This document shows, piece by piece, positions 28,643-38,880 of a DNA stretch of 64,000 nucleotides. A model generated the notes under the pieces. The model ran no database searches. It was not told the DNA's origin and saw only the letters and a list, made by a program, of their open reading frames with translations. The stretch spans positions 1 through 64,000 of the forward strand of contig CAJNBS010000008.1 of the NCBI GenBank assembly GCA_905221065.1, given 5' to 3'. Source of the stretch: a bacterium (GTDB lineage: Bacteria > Bacillota > Bacilli > Lactobacillales > Streptococcaceae). The translations under genes were made by a program, and so were the position numbers. Each line of letters begins with the position of its first letter. Within the stretch, counting starts at the first letter, position 1.

Positions 28643-29200
28643 TTATAAACTCTGATCCATATCACAATAGGCACATCTTACTGTTTGCTTCACTTGACCT
28701 GACAAAGGTGCTCCACAAAAGCTACACTTGGTTGAAATCTTTTCTGGCTCTGCATCCTTAATCCCAAGTCCTGCTTTAAAAGTGTCAAATGTATCCTTAA
28801 ATGTTTCTGCCAAAACATCTGCTCCAAATAAGCTGCTATCTCCCAAGGTTTCAAAATTACTCGTATCACCTGATATCAATTTAATAATGTTTCTAGCCCA
28901 CTTGTCAGTATCTTTAGTATTATTAAATGAAAAGATAGCTTGCCCGCCATTATAATAAATTTCCAACCGTTTCACACCATTGGTTTTGGTTACTGAAACT
29001 TGAGGTTTCCCTTCAAAAATTTTAATCTGGTTAATGGGTATGGTAACTTGGTCTTTTTTTCCTCCCCAAAAACCTTTTTTGATATGTATTAAGTGTAGAT
29101 TCGTTAAAATTAATTCATCTGTAGACAAACCATTTTTCCCAAAACTCACATGGTCACTATTCATAACCATGTATTCATGTGGCAATAATTGATAATCCAT
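28643..29200 (-). CDS. PH-like domain protein with C-terminal zinc ribbon
   Basis: A 185-aa protein. Residues ~1-105 look like a bacterial PH/GRAM-type beta domain (LILTNLHLIHIKKGFWGGKKDQVTIPINQIK). The C-terminus has two CxxC knuckles, CSFCGAPL and CAYCDMDQ, 16 residues apart, a zinc ribbon. No membrane helix. ATG at 29200 with GGGG six bases upstream is chosen over an upstream GTG. Probably works with the SPFH protein encoded next. Confidence 0.72.
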   Translation of the reverse strand: MDYQLLPHEYMVMNSDHVSFGKNGLSTDELILTNLHLIHIKKGFWGGKKDQVTIPINQIKIFEGKPQVSVTKTNGVKRLEIYYNGGQAIFSFNNTKDTDKWARNIIKLISGDTSNFETLGDSSLFGADVLAETFKDTFDTFKAGLGIKDAEPEKISTKCSFCGAPLSGQVKQTVRCAYCDMDQSL

Positions 29201-29220
29201 CTTGAACCCCACTCTTCCTA

Positions 29221-29724
29221 TTAAAGACTAGCTTTCCACTGCTCCACTTGCTCATGTAGATTGTCACGATAATCTTTTAGAGTCTTAATAACTTCTTCTT
29301 TCCCTTGAATCGGTGCTTTCTTGAGTGGGCCATATTGTTTTTTCAGATCTTCCATCTCTTTTTTAGTGCTATCTTTTAGTTCTTGGATGGCAGTGCTATC
29401 TTCTAAAACAGTCCCTTTAAAGGCTTCGTCTGCTTCTGTATAGTAATTATCGATTATTTTCTCATTCATAATCAAGTAATCTTCATAAGTTTTTATCGAC
29501 TCAATTGTCGCATCACTAACATCTTGTGGGTTGAAATCGCCTGAACTGAGTTTTTCTTTTGCTTTGGCAAGCAACCCTTTCTTTTCAGAACTACTAGATG
29601 AAGCTTCTGTTTGATTCTCACTAGAAGAGCTACTTGTTTTTTCAGATAGAGAACTACAAGCAACTAGGGTAGAGACGGAAAGACATAGCAAAGCTAAACG
29701 ACAAACTTTTTTTACATTATTCAT
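29221..29724 (-). CDS. Lipoprotein of unknown function
   Basis: A 167-aa lipoprotein: signal peptide with lipobox LVAC (Cys at 23), then a Ser/Glu-rich linker (SSSSSENQTEASSSSSEKK) and a helical, charged domain of ~120 aa (TIESIKTYEDYLIMNEKIIDNYYTEADEAF). It should be anchored on the outer face of the membrane. First gene of the lipoprotein-PH-SPFH cluster, 20 bp upstream of the PH-like gene. Confidence 0.8.
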   Translation of the reverse strand: MNNVKKVCRLALLCLSVSTLVACSSLSEKTSSSSSENQTEASSSSSEKKGLLAKAKEKLSSGDFNPQDVSDATIESIKTYEDYLIMNEKIIDNYYTEADEAFKGTVLEDSTAIQELKDSTKKEMEDLKKQYGPLKKAPIQGKEEVIKTLKDYRDNLHEQVEQWKASL

Positions 29725-29873
29725 TAATAGAATCTCCTTTTATTTATGAAATCATCATATCATATTTGCTAAAAAAAAAAAAGCATTTTCTGATTAGCTA
29801 ACATTTAAAAATACAGAATTCCTTTTTTAAAAGAATATTTTCCCATTTCAAATTCCACCTATTTTCCTCCACC

Positions 29874-29898
29874 AAAAAAGAGGGGTGCCCCCTCTTTC
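29874..29898 (-). terminator. Intrinsic terminator of the nusA-rbfA operon
   Basis: AAAGAGGGG pairs with CCCCTCTTT around a short loop on the minus strand, followed by TTTT, right after the rbfA stop. Confidence 0.8.
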
Positions 29899-30249
29899 TT
29901 AATTCTTATCTAGATTGCGTAGCATTTCGTCAATCTTGTTCCCATACTCGATGGACTCGTCTTTGACGAAGGTCAAATCTGGGATTTTGTACAATTTCAA
30001 ATTGCGACCAAGTTCACGTTTGATGGTACCAGTTGCTTTTTCAAGCCCGATTTGGGCTTTTTGATTATCCGAAGCAAGATTACTCAAAATGGTGTAGTAA
30101 ACCTTGGCTACAGACAAGTCACCCAGCATCTGAACATCTGTGATGGTCACGCCTTGGACACGCGGATCACGGACTTTCTTTTGCAAAATCTCATTGACTT
30201 CACGCTTGATTTCCATGCCCACACGATCCGTACGGAAATGATTTGCCAT
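29899..30249 (-). CDS. rbfA: Ribosome-binding factor A
   Basis: A 116-aa KH-like protein that assists 16S rRNA 5' end maturation and 30S assembly, particularly in the cold. [22 protein letters not shown] and [12 protein letters not shown] are family signatures. The ATG at 30249 follows AAAGGA; the upstream codons in the open frame are inside the gap to infB. Last gene of the nusA-infB operon, separated from infB by an inverted-repeat element. Confidence 0.95.
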   Translation of the reverse strand: MANHFRTDRVGMEIKREVNEILQKKVRDPRVQGVTITDVQMLGDLSVAKVYYTILSNLASDNQKAQIGLEKATGTIKRELGRNLKLYKIPDLTFVKDESIEYGNKIDEMLRNLDKN

Positions 30250-30310
30250 GATATTCCTTTCTCTACTTTGAACCAAAAGCTAGGCCAGCAGACCTAGCTA
30301 TTTTTATTAG

Positions 30311-30415
30311 ATAGAGGAACTAGAGCCATTTGAATCTAGGAAACAAGCCTTAGATAGAACTGAGGTTCATCAAGGCGATGTTGACGACGAGTCAAATCGG
30401 CTATCGTTTCTCTAT
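30311..30415. repeat. Miniature inverted-repeat element between infB and rbfA
   Basis: The left end ATAGAGGAACTAGAGCC...ATTTGA matches the reverse complement of the right end ATAGAGAAACGATAGCCG...ATTTGA, giving ~23-bp imperfect terminal inverted repeats 105 bp apart. The interior contains TAGATAGAACTGA and CAAGGCGATGTTGACG, resembling the interior of the RUP-like repeat at 2941-3089, while the ends differ. It begins immediately after the infB stop and fills most of the 165-bp gap inside the operon. Confidence 0.7.
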
Positions 30416-33216
30416 TATCGTTTGATTTCTTCCATGACGTAGGCCTCAATCACATCATCAGTCTTGATATCATTGTAGCCGTCAATCATCAATCCACCTT
30501 CACGACCGTTTGTAACTTCTTTGACGTCGTCTTTGTAGTGTTTCAAGCTTGCGAGTTCGCCATCATAGATAACGACACCATCACGGATAACACGGACTTT
30601 AGAGTCACGGGTAACCTTACCGTTGATAACCATGAATCCACCGATAGTTCCGACTTTAGATACCTTGAAGGTTTCACGAATAACTGCTTCACCGATAACT
30701 TTTTCTTCGAATTCTGGGTCAAGCATCCCTTTCATAGCTTCTTCCATCTCTTCGATAACCTTATAGATAATGCTGTGGAGACGGATTTCAACATCGTCAG
30801 CTTCGGCTTGTTGACGCGCTTGTGGTGTAGGGCGTACGTTGAAACCAACGATGAAGGCATTTGAAGCTTCCGCAAGAGTCACGTCAGATTCGTTGATGGC
30901 ACCGACTGCTGAGTGGACGATGGTAACTTTGACACCTTCTACGTCGATCTTTTGAAGTGAGGCAGAAAGGGCTTCAACAGAACCTTGTACATCGGCCTTG
31001 ATGATAACGTTAACTGACTTAAGCTCACCAGCTTTAAGGGTATCAAAGAGGTTTTCAAGGCTGACACGTTGGGTAGCTTGACGTTGTTTCATGAGGGCAC
31101 GTTTGGCACGCTCTTCACCAGCTGCACGCGCAGATTTTTCATCTTCGTAAACGGCAAAGTGGTCGCCCGCCATTGGTGCTTCATTCAAACCTGTGATAGA
31201 AACTGGTGTTGATGGTCCAGCAACTTTAACACGACGACCAAGGTCATTGGTCATAGCACGGACACGACCAAAGGTATTTCCGACAACGATAGGGTCTTGA
31301 ACATTCAAGGTACCTTGTTGTACAAGAAGAGTTGCGACCGCACCTTTTCCTTTATCCAAGCGAGCTTCGATAACTGTACCGATCGCACGAACTGTTGGAT
31401 CTGCCTTGAGTTCTTGGATTTCAGCCACAAGAAGGACTGTTTCCAACAATTCTTCGATATTTTGGTTGAATTTAGCTGAGATTTCAACAAATTCAGAATC
31501 TCCACCCCAAGCTGTTGACATAACACCATGCTCTGCCAATTCACCGATAACGCGTTCTGGGTTAGCACCTGGTTTATCAATCTTGTTGATGGCTACGATG
31601 ATTGGAACGTTGGCCGCTTTTGAGTGGTTGATGGCTTCGATAGTCTGAGGCATAACCCCGTCATCTGCCGCTACGACCAAGATAGTAATATCGGTAACAG
31701 ATGCACCACGCGCACGCATAGACGTAAAGGCCGCGTGTCCTGGTGTATCAAGGAAGGTAATCTTCTTGCCATTTTCCACGATTTGGTAGGCACCGATATG
31801 CTGAGTGATACCACCTGCTTCACCTGTCGCAACACGAGAATTACGAAGGGTATCCAAGAGGGTTGTTTTACCATGGTCAACGTGTCCCATGATGGTTACA
31901 ACTGGTGGACGCTCAACCAATTCATCTTCATTAAGATAACCATCTTCGACAAAGAAACGTTCGATGTCGGCATTATCCACTTCAACTTTTTGTTTGGCTT
32001 CGATACCATAATCCACCATGAGGAGTTCAATTGTTTCCCCATCCAAGGATTGGTTTTGTGTGGCCATGACACCCATCATGAAAAGTTTCTTAACGATTTC
32101 AGCTGGTTCACGTTTGATACGTTTTGCGATTTCCGCAACGGTCATACCATCTGTATACTCAAATTCTGTTGGCAATTCATGGAACTTACGCTCTGTAACA
32201 GGTTTTGGAGCCTGATTACGGTTGTTCTTGTTATTGCCTTTTTTGTTCTTCTTGTTGTTATTCCAGTTACTATTCTTTTGATTTCTCACTTGATTTTGAC
32301 TACTTCGATTCTTTTGTTGTTTTCTAGGACCATCTTCTTCGTGATCATAATCGTCACGATTTTTGTCTGGTCGAGCTTGTTTTTTACGACGTGTATCCAC
32401 TGCAGGTTCTGTTTTCTCAGGGACGACTTCAACCACTGCTTGAACTTGCTGTGCTTGTTGCGCTTGTTCAGCTAACTTAGCCGCTTCTTCAAAGATTTCC
32501 TCTGGTTCCTTGCGTTTGTTAGCTTGAGCCAAGGCTTCTTTAGCAGCCTGATATTGCTTGAAGCGTTCCTCACTTGAACGTGCGTACTCTGCATTTTGCT
32601 CTGCCTTTAGGGCTGCTGCACGGGCTTTAAAGTCAATGCGTGGAGCCGCTTGATTTGGACGTTTGTCCTCTTGTTGACGGCGCTCGTTTCCACGATTTTG
32701 CTGACCTTGCTGTTTCTTAGCTTGGTCATTAAAGCGACGATTGTCGCGGTTGCTTTGACCTTGTTTTCCACCATTACGGCCGTCGTTTTTCTGACGGTTG
32801 CCGTTTTGTTGTTGGTCACGGTTATTGCCCTTGTTTTGCTTACGTCGCTCTGCCTGCTCTTTGGCACGGGCTTCACGCTCAGCCTTAAAATTACGGCTTT
32901 GCGGTTTAGCTGCTGCTTTTTCTGTTTTAGTAGCAACTGGCTCAGCCGCTTTTGCCTCTTCCTTGGCTACAGCTGGTTTAGCTGGCTCAGATTTTTCGGC
33001 TTTCTTTTCTGCACCTGCTTTTGGTGCTTCCGGTTTTGCTTCTGATTTCGGAGCAGCTGCAGGCTTAAAGCTGGCAGCGATTTTTGCAGCGACATCTTCT
33101 TCCACACTTGATGAGTGGCTTTTCACATCCAAGCCCAACTCTTTTGCACGCGCTACAACTTCTTTACTTTCTTTTCCAAGTTCTTTTGCGATTTCGTACA
33201 ATCTTTTCTTAGACAA
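30415..33216 (-). CDS. infB: Translation initiation factor IF-2
   Basis: GTPase that brings initiator tRNA to the 30S subunit, 933 aa. Residues 1-~50 are an IF2N module ([29 protein letters not shown]). Residues ~55-340 are a long, low-complexity Ala/Lys/Gln/Asn/Arg-rich linker. A second IF2N module lies near 355-405. The G domain follows with [12 protein letters not shown] (G1, ~441-452), DTPGHAAFT (G3) and NKIDKP (G4); C-terminal beta barrels bind fMet-tRNA. Several internal start codons could give shorter isoforms, as known in E. coli. Confidence 0.97.
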   Translation of the reverse strand: MSKKRLYEIAKELGKESKEVVARAKELGLDVKSHSSSVEEDVAAKIAASFKPAAAPKSEAKPEAPKAGAEKKAEKSEPAKPAVAKEEAKAAEPVATKTEKAAAKPQSRNFKAEREARAKEQAERRKQNKGNNRDQQQNGNRQKNDGRNGGKQGQSNRDNRRFNDQAKKQQGQQNRGNERRQQEDKRPNQAAPRIDFKARAAALKAEQNAEYARSSEERFKQYQAAKEALAQANKRKEPEEIFEEAAKLAEQAQQAQQVQAVVEVVPEKTEPAVDTRRKKQARPDKNRDDYDHEEDGPRKQQKNRSSQNQVRNQKNSNWNNNKKNKKGNNKNNRNQAPKPVTERKFHELPTEFEYTDGMTVAEIAKRIKREPAEIVKKLFMMGVMATQNQSLDGETIELLMVDYGIEAKQKVEVDNADIERFFVEDGYLNEDELVERPPVVTIMGHVDHGKTTLLDTLRNSRVATGEAGGITQHIGAYQIVENGKKITFLDTPGHAAFTSMRARGASVTDITILVVAADDGVMPQTIEAINHSKAANVPIIVAINKIDKPGANPERVIGELAEHGVMSTAWGGDSEFVEISAKFNQNIEELLETVLLVAEIQELKADPTVRAIGTVIEARLDKGKGAVATLLVQQGTLNVQDPIVVGNTFGRVRAMTNDLGRRVKVAGPSTPVSITGLNEAPMAGDHFAVYEDEKSARAAGEERAKRALMKQRQATQRVSLENLFDTLKAGELKSVNVIIKADVQGSVEALSASLQKIDVEGVKVTIVHSAVGAINESDVTLAEASNAFIVGFNVRPTPQARQQAEADDVEIRLHSIIYKVIEEMEEAMKGMLDPEFEEKVIGEAVIRETFKVSKVGTIGGFMVINGKVTRDSKVRVIRDGVVIYDGELASLKHYKDDVKEVTNGREGGLMIDGYNDIKTDDVIEAYVMEEIKR

Positions 33217-33232
33217 ATCATGTCCTCCTCTT

Positions 33233-33532
33233 CTATTCCATAAGAGACCTCATTTTCTTTGTAAATCCAGCATCTGTCACAGCCAAAACCTTTCTCGATT
33301 TTCCGACTGCTATGCTTAATTCCAGTGTTGAAAACACGGTTACAATTTCTACTTGATAATAATGACTTTTATCTTGAATCTTCTTGGTCAGATTGGGTCC
33401 AGCATCATGGGCTAGAAAGACCAACTTGGCCTTGCCGTCTTGAATGGCCTTGACCACCAATTCTTCACCCGATATAATCCGCCCTGCTCGCTGAGCAAGT
33501 CCCAAGAGATTGCTTATCTTTTGCTTATTCAA
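33233..33532 (-). CDS. L7Ae-family ribosomal protein-like (YlxQ)
   Basis: A 99-aa L7Ae/L30e-fold RNA-binding protein, likely binding kink-turn RNA. Motifs: [22 protein letters not shown] and [18 protein letters not shown]. It is the conserved nusA-operon YlxQ position, overlapping ylxR by 8 bp and followed 16 bp later by infB. Confidence 0.9.
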   Translation of the reverse strand: MNKQKISNLLGLAQRAGRIISGEELVVKAIQDGKAKLVFLAHDAGPNLTKKIQDKSHYYQVEIVTVFSTLELSIAVGKSRKVLAVTDAGFTKKMRSLME

Positions 33533-33818
33533 GTCCTAACTCTCTTCTTTTCACTTTGTGATCCACATAGGCGATCAACTCGTCATAAAAGCTTTCTTCC
33601 ACTTCCATGCTAAAGCTACGGTTAAAGACCTTCTTCTTTTTCGCCTCTAGGGCCTCTGCATTGTCTAGCTTGATATAAGCGCCGCGGCCGTTGGCCTTGC
33701 CTGTTGGATCGATAAAGACTTGTCCTTCCTTGTTCTTGACAATACGGAGCAAATCACGCTTATCAATCACTTCATTAGACACAACAGACTTGCGCAAAGG
33801 GATTTTTCTCGTTTTCAT
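33525..33818 (-). CDS. ylxR: YlxR family RNA-binding protein (RnpM)
   Basis: A 97-aa protein with KTRKIPLRKSVVSNEVIDKRDLLRIV and the positively charged GRGAYIK loop of the family. YlxR/RnpM in Bacillus is reported to bind and modulate RNase P; role here is by family. Note the N-terminal usual CVxC zinc-like motif is replaced by RKSV. It sits between nusA and the L7Ae gene. Confidence 0.9.
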   Translation of the reverse strand: MKTRKIPLRKSVVSNEVIDKRDLLRIVKNKEGQVFIDPTGKANGRGAYIKLDNAEALEAKKKKVFNRSFSMEVEESFYDELIAYVDHKVKRRELGLE

Positions 33819-33839
33819 CTTTCCCTCCTCTAGCAGCTT

Positions 33840-34976
33840 TTATTCTTCTACAGTATCGTTTTCTGCTTCCAAATCTACTGAAACAGCTTCTTCCATTGCT
33901 TCAAATTCACTAGCAGACTTGATATCGATACGGTAACCAGTCAAGTGAGCTGCCAAACGAACGTTTTGCCCACGACGACCGATGGCAAGAGAAAGCTTGT
34001 TATCAGGAACAACCACCAAGGCACGTTTGCTGTCGTTTTCGTCAAAGATAACTTGGTCAACTTCAGCAGGAGCGATGGCATTGTAGATAAATTCAGCTGG
34101 ATCTGCTACCCACTCGATAACGTCGATATTTTCTTCGATTGGCACCATACGATCGCTCTTAGCATCGTAGCGAGCTGGGTGGAATTTGCTAGTGATTTTC
34201 TTGATGTTTGCACCGCCACGTCCAACGATTGTACCGATAGCATCCACGTTTGGATTGTGGCTACGAACGGCAACCTTAGTACGGTCACCAGCTTCACGAG
34301 CTACGCTCATGATTTCAACAGTTCCGTCATAAACTTCTGGAATTTCTTGCTCCATCAAGCGTTTGATCATTTCTGGATGGCTACGGCTAACAAAGACGTT
34401 CACACCACGAGGGTTGTCTTCAACTTTATAAACGTAGACTTCGATACGATCGTGAGAAGCAAAAACTTCTCCAGGAATTTGGTCTTGTTTTGACAATTGG
34501 GCTTCGATGCTACCAAGGTTGACATAGATGAAGCGGTTGTCAAAGCGTTCTACCGTACCAGACATGATTTCTTGCTCATGTTCTTTGTAAGTGTTGTATG
34601 TGATGGCACGTGTTTGCTTGCGCATTTTTTCCATGATGGTTTGTTTAGCAGATTGGGCTGCTACACGACCAAACTCAGCAGGTGCTTCTTCAAACTTGAT
34701 TTTATCACCAAGCTCATAAGCTGAATTAATGGCAAGAGCATCTTTCAAGCTGATTTCCAAACGGCTATCAAAGACTTCATCAACAACTTCACGAACAGTA
34801 TAAACTGTAAAGTCACCTGTTTTTTCGTTGAAGTCAATAGCTACGCTGTCTGATTGACCATAGCGTCTGCGATAAGCGGAACGAAGCGACTCTACTACTG
34901 CGTCGATGATATCTTCTTTTTTGATTCCCTTGTCTTCTTCCAAAATGCGGAAGGCCTCTAGCATTTCTTTACTCAT
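33840..34976 (-). CDS. nusA: Transcription termination/antitermination factor NusA
   Basis: A 378-aa NusA. The N-terminal RNA polymerase-binding domain (1-~125, FNEKTGDFTVYTVREVV) is followed by an S1 domain (~135-200, SGTVERFDNRFIYVNLG) and two KH domains (IVGRGGANIKKI and LAIGRRGQNVRLAAHLTGYRIDIKS). The C-terminal acidic repeats of proteobacterial NusA are absent, as usual for Firmicutes. Modulates pausing, intrinsic termination and ribosomal RNA antitermination. Confidence 0.97.
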   Translation of the reverse strand: MSKEMLEAFRILEEDKGIKKEDIIDAVVESLRSAYRRRYGQSDSVAIDFNEKTGDFTVYTVREVVDEVFDSRLEISLKDALAINSAYELGDKIKFEEAPAEFGRVAAQSAKQTIMEKMRKQTRAITYNTYKEHEQEIMSGTVERFDNRFIYVNLGSIEAQLSKQDQIPGEVFASHDRIEVYVYKVEDNPRGVNVFVSRSHPEMIKRLMEQEIPEVYDGTVEIMSVAREAGDRTKVAVRSHNPNVDAIGTIVGRGGANIKKITSKFHPARYDAKSDRMVPIEENIDVIEWVADPAEFIYNAIAPAEVDQVIFDENDSKRALVVVPDNKLSLAIGRRGQNVRLAAHLTGYRIDIKSASEFEAMEEAVSVDLEAENDTVEE

Positions 34977-35019
34977 GTTCTCTTCACTTTTGAATCCTCA
35001 AAAGCTATCCTTTCTTTTT

Positions 35020-35499
35020 CTATAATTTAACTGCTAAACGTGCTTTTGATACTAAACTGTATGGAATTTGGACAGTTTTCTTGCGCGTCTTGTCCATATA
35101 TTCCATAGTCAACTCGTCCTCTTCGAAGGCCACCAAGGTTCCTTCAAAGACCTTTTGCTTATCGATGGCTTGGTAGAGCCCGACATGGATGTATTTCCCA
35201 ACCGCTCCAGCAACTGCATCCTTGGTTTTCAAAGGACGTTCCAAGCCTGGACTGGTGATTTCTAGGAAATATTGTTCTGGGAAGGGGTCTGGCTTGATAG
35301 TATCTAAGACAGGACTGATAATTTCTGTCAAGTCTGCCGTGTCGTTCAAGGTAATTCCTTCAGGTTTATCTACAAAAATACTGAGAATCATGTCACTTCC
35401 AATCTTTCCATACTCGATATCCACGAGTTCAAAAGGTGCTTGGATGACAGGTTCTACAACTTCTCTGACTAATTCTACGATTGTTGCGATTGCGTCCAC
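35020..35499 (-). CDS. rimP: Ribosome maturation factor RimP
   Basis: A 159-aa protein needed for late 30S assembly. It has [17 protein letters not shown] and [20 protein letters not shown], both typical. The start is a GTG directly adjoining GAGGAG, an unusually short spacing, yet the encoded N-terminus [14 protein letters not shown] matches the family. First gene of the rimP-nusA-ylxR-L7Ae-infB-rbfA operon. Confidence 0.93.
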   Translation of the reverse strand: MDAIATIVELVREVVEPVIQAPFELVDIEYGKIGSDMILSIFVDKPEGITLNDTADLTEIISPVLDTIKPDPFPEQYFLEITSPGLERPLKTKDAVAGAVGKYIHVGLYQAIDKQKVFEGTLVAFEEDELTMEYMDKTRKKTVQIPYSLVSKARLAVKL

Positions 35500-35559
35500 C
35501 TCCTCATAAGCAAGAGGCGAAGATATTTCCCCGCCTCACTTTCTCATATTCTTACCTTT

Positions 35560-35588
35560 AGTATAGCACGTTTGCCAACTTATGTAAA
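35560..35588 (-). promoter_or_regulatory. Promoter of the rimP-nusA-infB operon
   Basis: TTTACA, 17-bp spacer and TGCTATACT (extended -10) on the minus strand, about 60 bp before rimP. An AGCCTGA/TCAGGCT hairpin just upstream (35606-35621) may end trmB transcription, though without a U-tract. Confidence 0.7.
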
Positions 35589-35625
35589 GCAAAAGCACTT
35601 ATACAGCCTGATTTCAGGCTATTTC

Positions 35626-36261
35626 TTAAAATTCTGCCTCAACTCGATAGATAACTTGCCCCTTGTTGGAGAATTTTTGCTCATATTCTGTCATGACATT
35701 GCCTTCAAAATCACTGGCATGCAAGTCTAGCCAGACACCATTGAGTTTCATGCCATACTGAGAAAAGCTCACTAGGCTGTACTCAAACAAGCCACGGTTA
35801 TCCGTCTTGAAATGAATTTCTCCATTTTCAGGCAAGATACGCTTGAAGGTATCCAAGAAGGTCTTGTAGGTCAACCGACGCTTTTCATGGCGTTTTTTAG
35901 GCCAAGGATCTGAAAAGTTCAGATACAAACGATCAATCTCACCGTCTTCAAAGTAGTCGGTCAAGTCAGAACCATCTACCCACAAGAGCTTGATGTTAGG
36001 CACTCCAACTTCAAGCACCTTGTCCAAAGCGTAACTCAAAACAGACTTTTGAATATCAATCCCGATATAGTTGATGTCAGGGTTTTGTTTGGCCATACCT
36101 GAAACAAAGGCACCCTTTCCACTTCCTACTTCCACATGAATGGGATTATCATTTCCAAACAAGTCCCGCCATTTTCCCTTGGCTTCCAAGGGATTGAGGA
36201 CTACATACTGGGGATTTGCCTCTAGTAATTCTGTCGCCCCTTTACGATTTCTAACTCTCAT
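35626..36261 (-). CDS. trmB: tRNA (guanine46-N7)-methyltransferase
   Basis: SAM-dependent methylation of G46 in tRNA; 211 aa. Motifs: [13 protein letters not shown] (SAM loop), [16 protein letters not shown] (substrate and catalytic region) and the C-terminal EYEQKF. The chosen ATG at 36261 gives [13 protein letters not shown], the usual N-terminus; it overlaps the ccrZ stop by 4 bp (ATGA). Confidence 0.96.
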   Translation of the reverse strand: MRVRNRKGATELLEANPQYVVLNPLEAKGKWRDLFGNDNPIHVEVGSGKGAFVSGMAKQNPDINYIGIDIQKSVLSYALDKVLEVGVPNIKLLWVDGSDLTDYFEDGEIDRLYLNFSDPWPKKRHEKRRLTYKTFLDTFKRILPENGEIHFKTDNRGLFEYSLVSFSQYGMKLNGVWLDLHASDFEGNVMTEYEQKFSNKGQVIYRVEAEF

Positions 36262-37052
36262 CTTCTCTTTCCATACTTGTCTCGGAAGTGACGCAAGCCA
36301 TGAATCTCCCGATTGACATTTTCTAAATCTTGGTTCATATAATACTTGGAAATCTGGCTCAAATAAGACAATTGACCATACCAATACAATTTATTTAATA
36401 CCGTTTGATTGTACTTGTATCCGTAATAGGTCAGCCAGTCCTTCCACTGATGCTCTGGAATATAATGGCAGAGCATGTGAGCCACGTCAAACATGCGGTC
36501 GGTCAAGCGAACCGAATCCCAATCTACCAAATAAATCAAGCCACTATCTGTCTCAATCCAATTACTATGTCGTACATCTCCATGGACGATGGTCGCATGG
36601 TCCTCTCTAAATCCTGGAATAGTCTGACGTAAATCAGCCATCACTTCACTGATAAAATGATTTTTACGCAAAGCATCTGGAGCCGTTTCTTGCCAAGACT
36701 GTAGTAAATCTACAGGTGTTTCCATGGCATAGCCCAACCGACTCAACTGCGTCATCAAAGGACGTGAGCGATGTAGGCGGGTTAAAATATTGACGATTTG
36801 CTTACGATTCATATCATAGGGGGTCAATATCTTGCCTGTCAACCATTCTTGAGCACACATATCACGCCCATCTGCCAAACGGCGACTCCATAATAATTGT
36901 GGAGCAATTTGTTCTCTAGCTAGACCAGGTAGGATTGGAGAGGTGTTCATTTTTACAAAGATGCGCTTCCCATCAGGATAGCTACCCATATAAGCCTTAC
37001 CACTTTTCCCAGGTATGGGAGTCAGTGTTAGCTCATTATCACCCAAATCCAT
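36258..37052 (-). CDS. ccrZ: Cell-cycle regulator CcrZ (phosphotransferase-like kinase)
   Basis: A 264-aa APH/choline-kinase-fold protein. In pneumococcus CcrZ links replication initiation to the division site by acting through DnaA, and homologues phosphorylate a ribose-type substrate. Visible kinase motifs are [12 protein letters not shown] (catalytic loop HGDxxxxN, residues ~159-170) and LVDWDSVRL (Mg-binding DWD, ~180). The gene precedes trmB, as in pneumococcus. It has a GAAAG-type ribosome site. Confidence 0.92.
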   Translation of the reverse strand: MDLGDNELTLTPIPGKSGKAYMGSYPDGKRIFVKMNTSPILPGLAREQIAPQLLWSRRLADGRDMCAQEWLTGKILTPYDMNRKQIVNILTRLHRSRPLMTQLSRLGYAMETPVDLLQSWQETAPDALRKNHFISEVMADLRQTIPGFREDHATIVHGDVRHSNWIETDSGLIYLVDWDSVRLTDRMFDVAHMLCHYIPEHQWKDWLTYYGYKYNQTVLNKLYWYGQLSYLSQISKYYMNQDLENVNREIHGLRHFRDKYGKRR

Positions 37053-37172
37053 TTCTTTCCTCCGTATAAAGTTTCCTTACTATTCTACTAGTTTTTGGCC
37101 TATTCGTCAACCGGTCCACACCTGATTCTCAAAGAAAAGCCTCTGGATTGGCTTGGGTATCATTATAGAAAG

Positions 37173-37204
37173 AAAAGGCAAGCATAATCTGCTACTTACC
37201 TTTT
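37173..37204 (-). terminator. Intrinsic terminator of the CPBP protease gene
   Basis: AAAAGGTAAG pairs with CTTGCCTTTT (one G-U) around a 12-base loop on the minus strand; it separates the blp-type cluster from ccrZ. Confidence 0.7.
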
Positions 37205-37212
37205 CATGATTT

Positions 37213-37824
37213 TTATAAATAATATAAGAGTGGCCAAGCATTGTAAAACATGTGAACTAAAGTAGAAACCCATAGGTTTTGGCTCTTTTTATAAGCAAAG
37301 CCCAGCAACAAGCCCCCAAGTAGATAAAAAATAAACGAAGGGATATTAGAAGGTCCATGCATAAAAGAAAAGAGAGAGGAAGTTAGCACAAGCCCTAACC
37401 AAGAATTGTCAAAAACCGCACCTTGAAGAAGTCCTCTGAAAATGAGTTCCTCCTGGATGGGGCCAAAAACTGAGGAAGTCAAAATCAAAGACAGAGAAAT
37501 TCCTCTGCTGACTTCCGCCAAGTGTTGAACTCCTGCGCCAGAAGAAACAGCGAAGAAATGAATATAAACCAGCGTCTCAAGTACACTCAGAAGAAAGATT
37601 GCAACGAAAAGCAAAAGTTCTTTCTTGCTTAACATCCCAAAAGAAATCATTTCAAACTTTCTAGCATAAGCAACACTCAGCGAGGTTACTAGAAGACTTA
37701 CAATAATCAATTCAGATTCATTTTGAAAAAAATCCCCGTGGTTAATCGTATAAGGAACTGTAATGACGATTAGTAATACTAAAAATCCAAAACAAAAGGC
37801 ATGAAATTTATCAAAAAACTCCAT
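37213..37824 (-). CDS. CPBP (CAAX-type) intramembrane protease, bacteriocin-immunity type
   Basis: A 203-aa polytopic membrane protein. The Abi/CPBP metalloprotease motifs are EELIFRGLLQGAV (motif 1), FSFMHGPSN (motif 2, His) and HMFYNAW (motif 3). In blp and plantaricin loci such proteins confer self-immunity. Seven or so hydrophobic segments are visible. Last gene of the blp-type cluster. Confidence 0.87.
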   Translation of the reverse strand: MEFFDKFHAFCFGFLVLLIVITVPYTINHGDFFQNESELIIVSLLVTSLSVAYARKFEMISFGMLSKKELLLFVAIFLLSVLETLVYIHFFAVSSGAGVQHLAEVSRGISLSLILTSSVFGPIQEELIFRGLLQGAVFDNSWLGLVLTSSLFSFMHGPSNIPSFIFYLLGGLLLGFAYKKSQNLWVSTLVHMFYNAWPLLYYL

Positions 37825-37850
37825 AAAATTATCCTCCTCACCAAACTTCC

Positions 37851-38099
37851 CTACAACTCATCCTTTAACTCTAGTCTTTCCAAAACAAACCATTTGAGTA
37901 TCCAAAATACGATCACATAACCACCCCCTAAGAAGATAGCTATTAAAGATAGCATGGGATTTAGGAAATAAAAGACCACCGCAGATACAAAGGTTAGCAC
38001 AAAAATATTAAAGGCAATGGTGTCAGAAGCCAAATCTAGAATATAGGGTGTCAACCAGTCTAAGGTTTTTGAATCTAGGAAAAATAAGTGTTTATACAT
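37851..38099 (-). CDS. blpZ: BlpZ-like small membrane protein
   Basis: An 82-aa protein with two hydrophobic helices (FNIFVLTFVSAVVFYFL and LIAIFLGGGYVIVFWIL) and a short acidic tail. Position between two CPBP genes and sequence fit the pneumococcal BlpZ, associated with immunity; identity is from memory, so the symbol is tentative. Confidence 0.65.
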   Translation of the reverse strand: MYKHLFFLDSKTLDWLTPYILDLASDTIAFNIFVLTFVSAVVFYFLNPMLSLIAIFLGGGYVIVFWILKWFVLERLELKDEL

Positions 38100-38140
38100 G
38101 ATGACCTCCTCTATGGCTGAAAAGCAAGCCTTTTGGTTTT

Positions 38141-38830
38141 TTACCCCAAGACCCTATGTAGAAAAGTGAGCAAAAATGGTAGGTTTGCGATGATATTATT
38201 AACAATATGAATCGAATAAGAAGGATAGATGCTCTTCGTATAACGTGTCAGCCATGCATATAGACAACCCACTGCCGTATAGACAAAAATATCTGCGAGA
38301 CTTGGCAAGCTAGAAAAGTGGGGCAAGGCAAATAAGAATGACGAAAAGAGAAGATCCAGCCCCCACCTCGAATTCTTAAAGAAGGCATGTTGAAGCAATC
38401 CCCTAAATACCAATTCTTCCATCAGAGGTCCTAGTACGATTAAGGTTAGGTAAACACCAAACTCCGCAAAATTTGTCTCACTATAGGCAATAAACAAATT
38501 CCACCCTTCATTGGTTCCCTGAACGTGTTTAGCTGTCAGATAGTTAAAGCAGATAAGTACAACAGCGGCTAACACCGTCAGAACAGAATAGCTCAACCAC
38601 TTTTTCCTAGGGATGCGAAAGAGATAAGCATGGCCCGACCCGATCAAAATCCAAACCATCGAGCCGATAAAGAGAAGGCTGATGATGTTTCGAATCCAGA
38701 TAAGATTTCCTACCCAAGACGAGAACTCCCAATAATTGCTCCAAAATTGGGTTGTCCAAAACAATCCGAAAAACAGGAACAAATAAGAAAGAATTGCACT
38801 CGTTTTGAAAAGAATAGAGTGTCTTTTCAT
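38141..38830 (-). CDS. blpY: CPBP (CAAX-type) intramembrane protease, BlpY-like
   Basis: A 229-aa membrane protein with the CPBP motifs EELVFRGLLQHAF, FALPHFS and HIVNNI. In pneumococcal blp loci the BlpY/PncP-type protease is needed for immunity and pheromone response. Paralogous to the gene at 37213-37824 but clearly divergent. The symbol is by position and family. Confidence 0.72.
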   Translation of the reverse strand: MKRHSILFKTSAILSYLFLFFGLFWTTQFWSNYWEFSSWVGNLIWIRNIISLLFIGSMVWILIGSGHAYLFRIPRKKWLSYSVLTVLAAVVLICFNYLTAKHVQGTNEGWNLFIAYSETNFAEFGVYLTLIVLGPLMEELVFRGLLQHAFFKNSRWGLDLLFSSFLFALPHFSSLPSLADIFVYTAVGCLYAWLTRYTKSIYPSYSIHIVNNIIANLPFLLTFLHRVLG

Positions 38831-38880
38831 ATAACTCCTCCTACTATGACCTACCCTTGCCAGGCTCTACTACTGCAAGA

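Noticed and set aside
31624..32475. Long plus-strand open frame (283 codons) opposite infB
   Set aside because: It is antisense to well-conserved infB, has unlikely composition (Phe/Ile/Cys runs) and no ribosome site; a shadow of the low-complexity linker codons.
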